Assembly (NCBI GenBank): GCA_016180855.1
Contig: JACPAL010000007.1
Coordinates: forward strand, 1 to 64,000
From: Deltaproteobacteria bacterium
Lineage (GTDB): Bacteria; UBA10199; JACPAL01
Direction: 5' to 3'
DNA length: 64,000 nucleotides
The notes beneath the pieces were generated by a model that worked only from the letters and a program-made list of their open reading frames with translations, was not told the origin of the DNA and did no database searches. Positions 61,664 to 64,000 of this stretch are shown here, in pieces; positions within the stretch are counted from its first letter, which is position 1, and each line of letters opens with the position of its first letter. The position numbers and the translations under genes are program-made.

Positions 61664-63991
61664 TCAATCCGCCGTCGTCAGATACTTCAGGTCCCCGTTC
61701 GTCGCGTCGTAATAGGAGATATGAAGGCGATCATTTGAATCAATGGCAATGTCACAATAGTTGCCGACATCGCCGGCAGAGTCGAGCGTTGTCGCTACCC
61801 AATCACCACTCAGGTTTGTGACGTATCTCAGATTGTTGGTCCCTATGCTGTCTTCATAGTAAACGAGATGTACAAAACCTTGGGAATCGACCGCAACGGC
61901 GATTGGGTCTCCTGAGGTCGTGTCAACCAGCTCCCCTTCCCAGTTCGAACCGTTTTTGGAGGCGACATAAATATCCCCATTTTCCCAATAGGCAATAATG
62001 ACCTTTGCATCATCACTGACAGTTATGGAGGGTGAAAGTCCGGTATTATTCCCTGATTGAACTACTTCTACGGCCCAGGAGCCCGACACATTGGTGGCAT
62101 ACTGCAGGCTCGAGGGACGAACATTCGAATGAGCTGCAATATGAACCCGATTATTCGGGCCAATCGTCAAGGAAGGTTCCTCGATCCCCCTGTCGAATGG
62201 TATAATTTGAGAGGACCAGGCACCGGAAGAGCCGGTAACATATCGGACATAACCTGAGCCCTCAATCCAGTGGGCGATATGAACGGCCCCACTCGAATCG
62301 ACCGCAATCGATGGCGAAAAGCCTCCTGCCTCAACTCTCTCATTAACCCAGATGCCAGAAGCGTTAGTCGCATATCTAAGCGTCCCATTGGTGGCATCTC
62401 GATAGGCGATGTGAAGCTTGTCGTTTGAATCAATCGCGATTGAGGTACCAATACCAACATCAGCACTCTCATCGACCGGCAAATGGATCAGTGCCCCATT
62501 CGTAAGATTCCAGAGTGATAACCTTGGGGCATTGGCCTGATAGCTGGAGATGTAAGCCTTTCCGGACGAATCAACCGTAATGGAGCTATATTGTCCGTGA
62601 TTGTTCGTATTTGGACTCGTGGAATAAATCTTTACCACCTCAATCCCGTCGCTGATCGTTGGCGAGATATTGCCCGCCGCATCCTTAAGCCAGAGGTATT
62701 GGGTCGAGAGCCCCCGGAGATCGGTCAGATTCCGGGAGGAGGAGGTGGAAAGGGAGGTCGTCGAACTAATAGAGATCCAGTTGCCATCGTTCAGATCGGG
62801 TGGCGTTGAATCGGAACTCAGATAATACGCCGTGATCCCGATTGAATCGGTGCCGGTCATGTCGGCTGAAACGGTTGAATCGACGGTCAATTTGTTTCCA
62901 TCATCCAGCCTCAGGCCCCCTGTCGGTGGATTCGCATCGAGCGTGATCGTGCCGGATGTTGTTCCGGTCCGATTCAACGAATCCTTGAGATGGAGATAGA
63001 CCGTCTTCAACCGATCGCCCGGAGAGAGCTCCAGATTCACCGTTTTCTGCAAACTGGCAGAAGGGGATTCAATCGCTGTCCACGAGGCATCAAAGGGGGA
63101 AGGGGCGGAGGCGATCGTCTCCGAGACGAGATAACCGGTGATCGTCGTTGAACTAAGACCGGAGAGGCCAAGCGAGAGATTCCTCATTGCGGTGTAACGG
63201 GCATTGTTGTTGATCGTAAGACCCGCCGTGAGTTCAATCGCCGCAAGATCGATCGTGTCCAGGACAGACTCGGAGATCTGCCCGGCCTCATTCTTCACCC
63301 AACCATAAATAGTGTGTGCTCCGACAGAAGGGATGAGGGTAAAATCGGTCTCGATCTCTACCGACCCTTTCGGTTCCAACAGCGGATTCCAGAGAGGGGA
63401 GTCGGATGACGGGACAGCCCCATCCTCCGACAGCATATAATGTGTGATCTTTATGCGGGAGGAGCCGGTCAGTCTGACGGTCACCGAAAGATCGTCAGTA
63501 GCCGTGTCCCCGTTGTTGATCGTGATCGCCCCGGCCGGCCTCTGGGTCGAGAGGGTCAGTGTCAGACAGGTCACGGGTGAAAGATTGTTGTCACCCTCCT
63601 TAAACCAGACATGAACCGTCTTGTTTCCATCCCCTGGCGAAAGGACCGATGCAACCTCCCCCGAATACTCAGAAACGGGGGTCACGAGGACCCAGGACGG
63701 ATCGGAGAGAGAGGGGGTCTCCAGTCTCTCCGAGATAAAGTAACCGGCGACCCTGTTTGCGTGTCTTGCGGAAAGGAGAAGGGTGATGTTCTGCGAGGTG
63801 GCTATCGTCCCCTCACCCTTGAGTACAACCGACTGGTTCCAGTTGGAATCGGGGGTTGAAGAGCATTCGGCAGGACCACTCTCGGAACCGGTGACGGATG
63901 GGGAGGAAGAAGGGGAGTCCGATCCCTTTTTACCGAAACAGGAGAGGAGCAGGAGAGAGCAAAGAATGACGGAAAGCGCCCGGGACGACAC
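61664..63991 (-). CDS. Large lipoprotein with Ig-like repeats and a beta-propeller
   Basis: 775 residues; starts with GTG 63991 close to the window edge, so an upstream start is possible. Lipobox LLLLSC (~Cys18). About four ~95-residue beta-sandwich repeats follow (each with VWFKEGDNN/GWVKNEAGQ/LHLKDSLNR/LWLKDAAGN), then from residue ~445 a beta-propeller of six or so blades with IAIDSNDKLHIAYRDATNGTLRYAT-type units. Such propellers are secreted recognition modules, probably surface exposed. Not an enzyme by any visible motif. Confidence 0.85.
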   Translation of the reverse strand: MSSRALSVILCSLLLLSCFGKKGSDSPSSSPSVTGSESGPAECSSTPDSNWNQSVVLKGEGTIATSQNITLLLSARHANRVAGYFISERLETPSLSDPSWVLVTPVSEYSGEVASVLSPGDGNKTVHVWFKEGDNNLSPVTCLTLTLSTQRPAGAITINNGDTATDDLSVTVRLTGSSRIKITHYMLSEDGAVPSSDSPLWNPLLEPKGSVEIETDFTLIPSVGAHTIYGWVKNEAGQISESVLDTIDLAAIELTAGLTINNNARYTAMRNLSLGLSGLSSTTITGYLVSETIASAPSPFDASWTAIESPSASLQKTVNLELSPGDRLKTVYLHLKDSLNRTGTTSGTITLDANPPTGGLRLDDGNKLTVDSTVSADMTGTDSIGITAYYLSSDSTPPDLNDGNWISISSTTSLSTSSSRNLTDLRGLSTQYLWLKDAAGNISPTISDGIEVVKIYSTSPNTNNHGQYSSITVDSSGKAYISSYQANAPRLSLWNLTNGALIHLPVDESADVGIGTSIAIDSNDKLHIAYRDATNGTLRYATNASGIWVNERVEAGGFSPSIAVDSSGAVHIAHWIEGSGYVRYVTGSSGAWSSQIIPFDRGIEEPSLTIGPNNRVHIAAHSNVRPSSLQYATNVSGSWAVEVVQSGNNTGLSPSITVSDDAKVIIAYWENGDIYVASKNGSNWEGELVDTTSGDPIAVAVDSQGFVHLVYYEDSIGTNNLRYVTNLSGDWVATTLDSAGDVGNYCDIAIDSNDRLHISYYDATNGDLKYLTTAD

Positions 63992-64000
63992 AAACCGGAA

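Overview
The window reads as a chromosomal piece of a Gram-negative, probably deltaproteobacterial-type bacterium (inference). The supporting signs are many lipoproteins and outer-membrane proteins, a bactofilin next to parAB, a split ATP synthase operon with separate b and b' subunits, and LamG/PEGA surface proteins. No rRNA, tRNA or CRISPR was found. The mnmG-rsmG-parA-parB block with two parS sites suggests the right half lies near the replication origin, although dnaA itself is not present.

Layout. 1-5.6 kb: a GH15 glucoamylase-type gene cut by the window edge, a shortened arsenate reductase, two P-loop ATPase genes with dyad-symmetric and apparently leaderless promoters, and an ECF sigma/zinc anti-sigma pair. 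5.6-9.1 kb: an exported Cys-repeat peptide divergent from a (frameshifted) radical SAM/SPASM enzyme, a DoxX membrane protein and an LCAT-like lipoprotein. This is a candidate peptide-maturation system and the most interesting locus here. 9.2-20 kb: an arsenic island with a disulfide oxidoreductase, two rSAM-associated glycosyltransferases, the arsenosugar radical SAM ArsS, the methyltransferase ArsM, a TVP38 membrane protein, cysteine synthase, an EamA exporter, an arsenite-type aquaporin and arsenate reductase. It is peppered with small palindromic repeats, several of them in frame inside genes. 20.5-24.9 kb: an acyl-CoA catabolic operon ending in a scar (truncated hydratase, GIY-YIG remnant, MITE). 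25-34 kb: mixed genes including GH26, cold-shock protein, DEAD helicase, HMA protein, HAD hydrolase and an amino-acid ABC transporter. 34-40 kb: purine salvage, a TonB-like protein, a beta-barrel, YceD and an MBL hydrolase. 40.4-50.7 kb: atpF'FHAGDC, bactofilin, parBA, rsmG and mnmG. 51-64 kb: a third P-loop ATPase beside an mnmG fragment, a three-gene cluster with a membrane-domain-fused HemW-like radical SAM protein, an exported phytochelatin synthase, and large cell-surface lipoproteins with a duplicated LamG tail.

A recurring theme is metal/metalloid handling: ArsC twice, ArsM/ArsS, aquaporin, HMA protein, phytochelatin synthase and the Cys-repeat peptide. A second theme is genome erosion by short repeats and remnants, namely the arsC/GH15 junction, two copies of a methyltransferase tail, the mnmG 5' copy, the LamG tail duplication, and at least two miniature inverted-repeat families.
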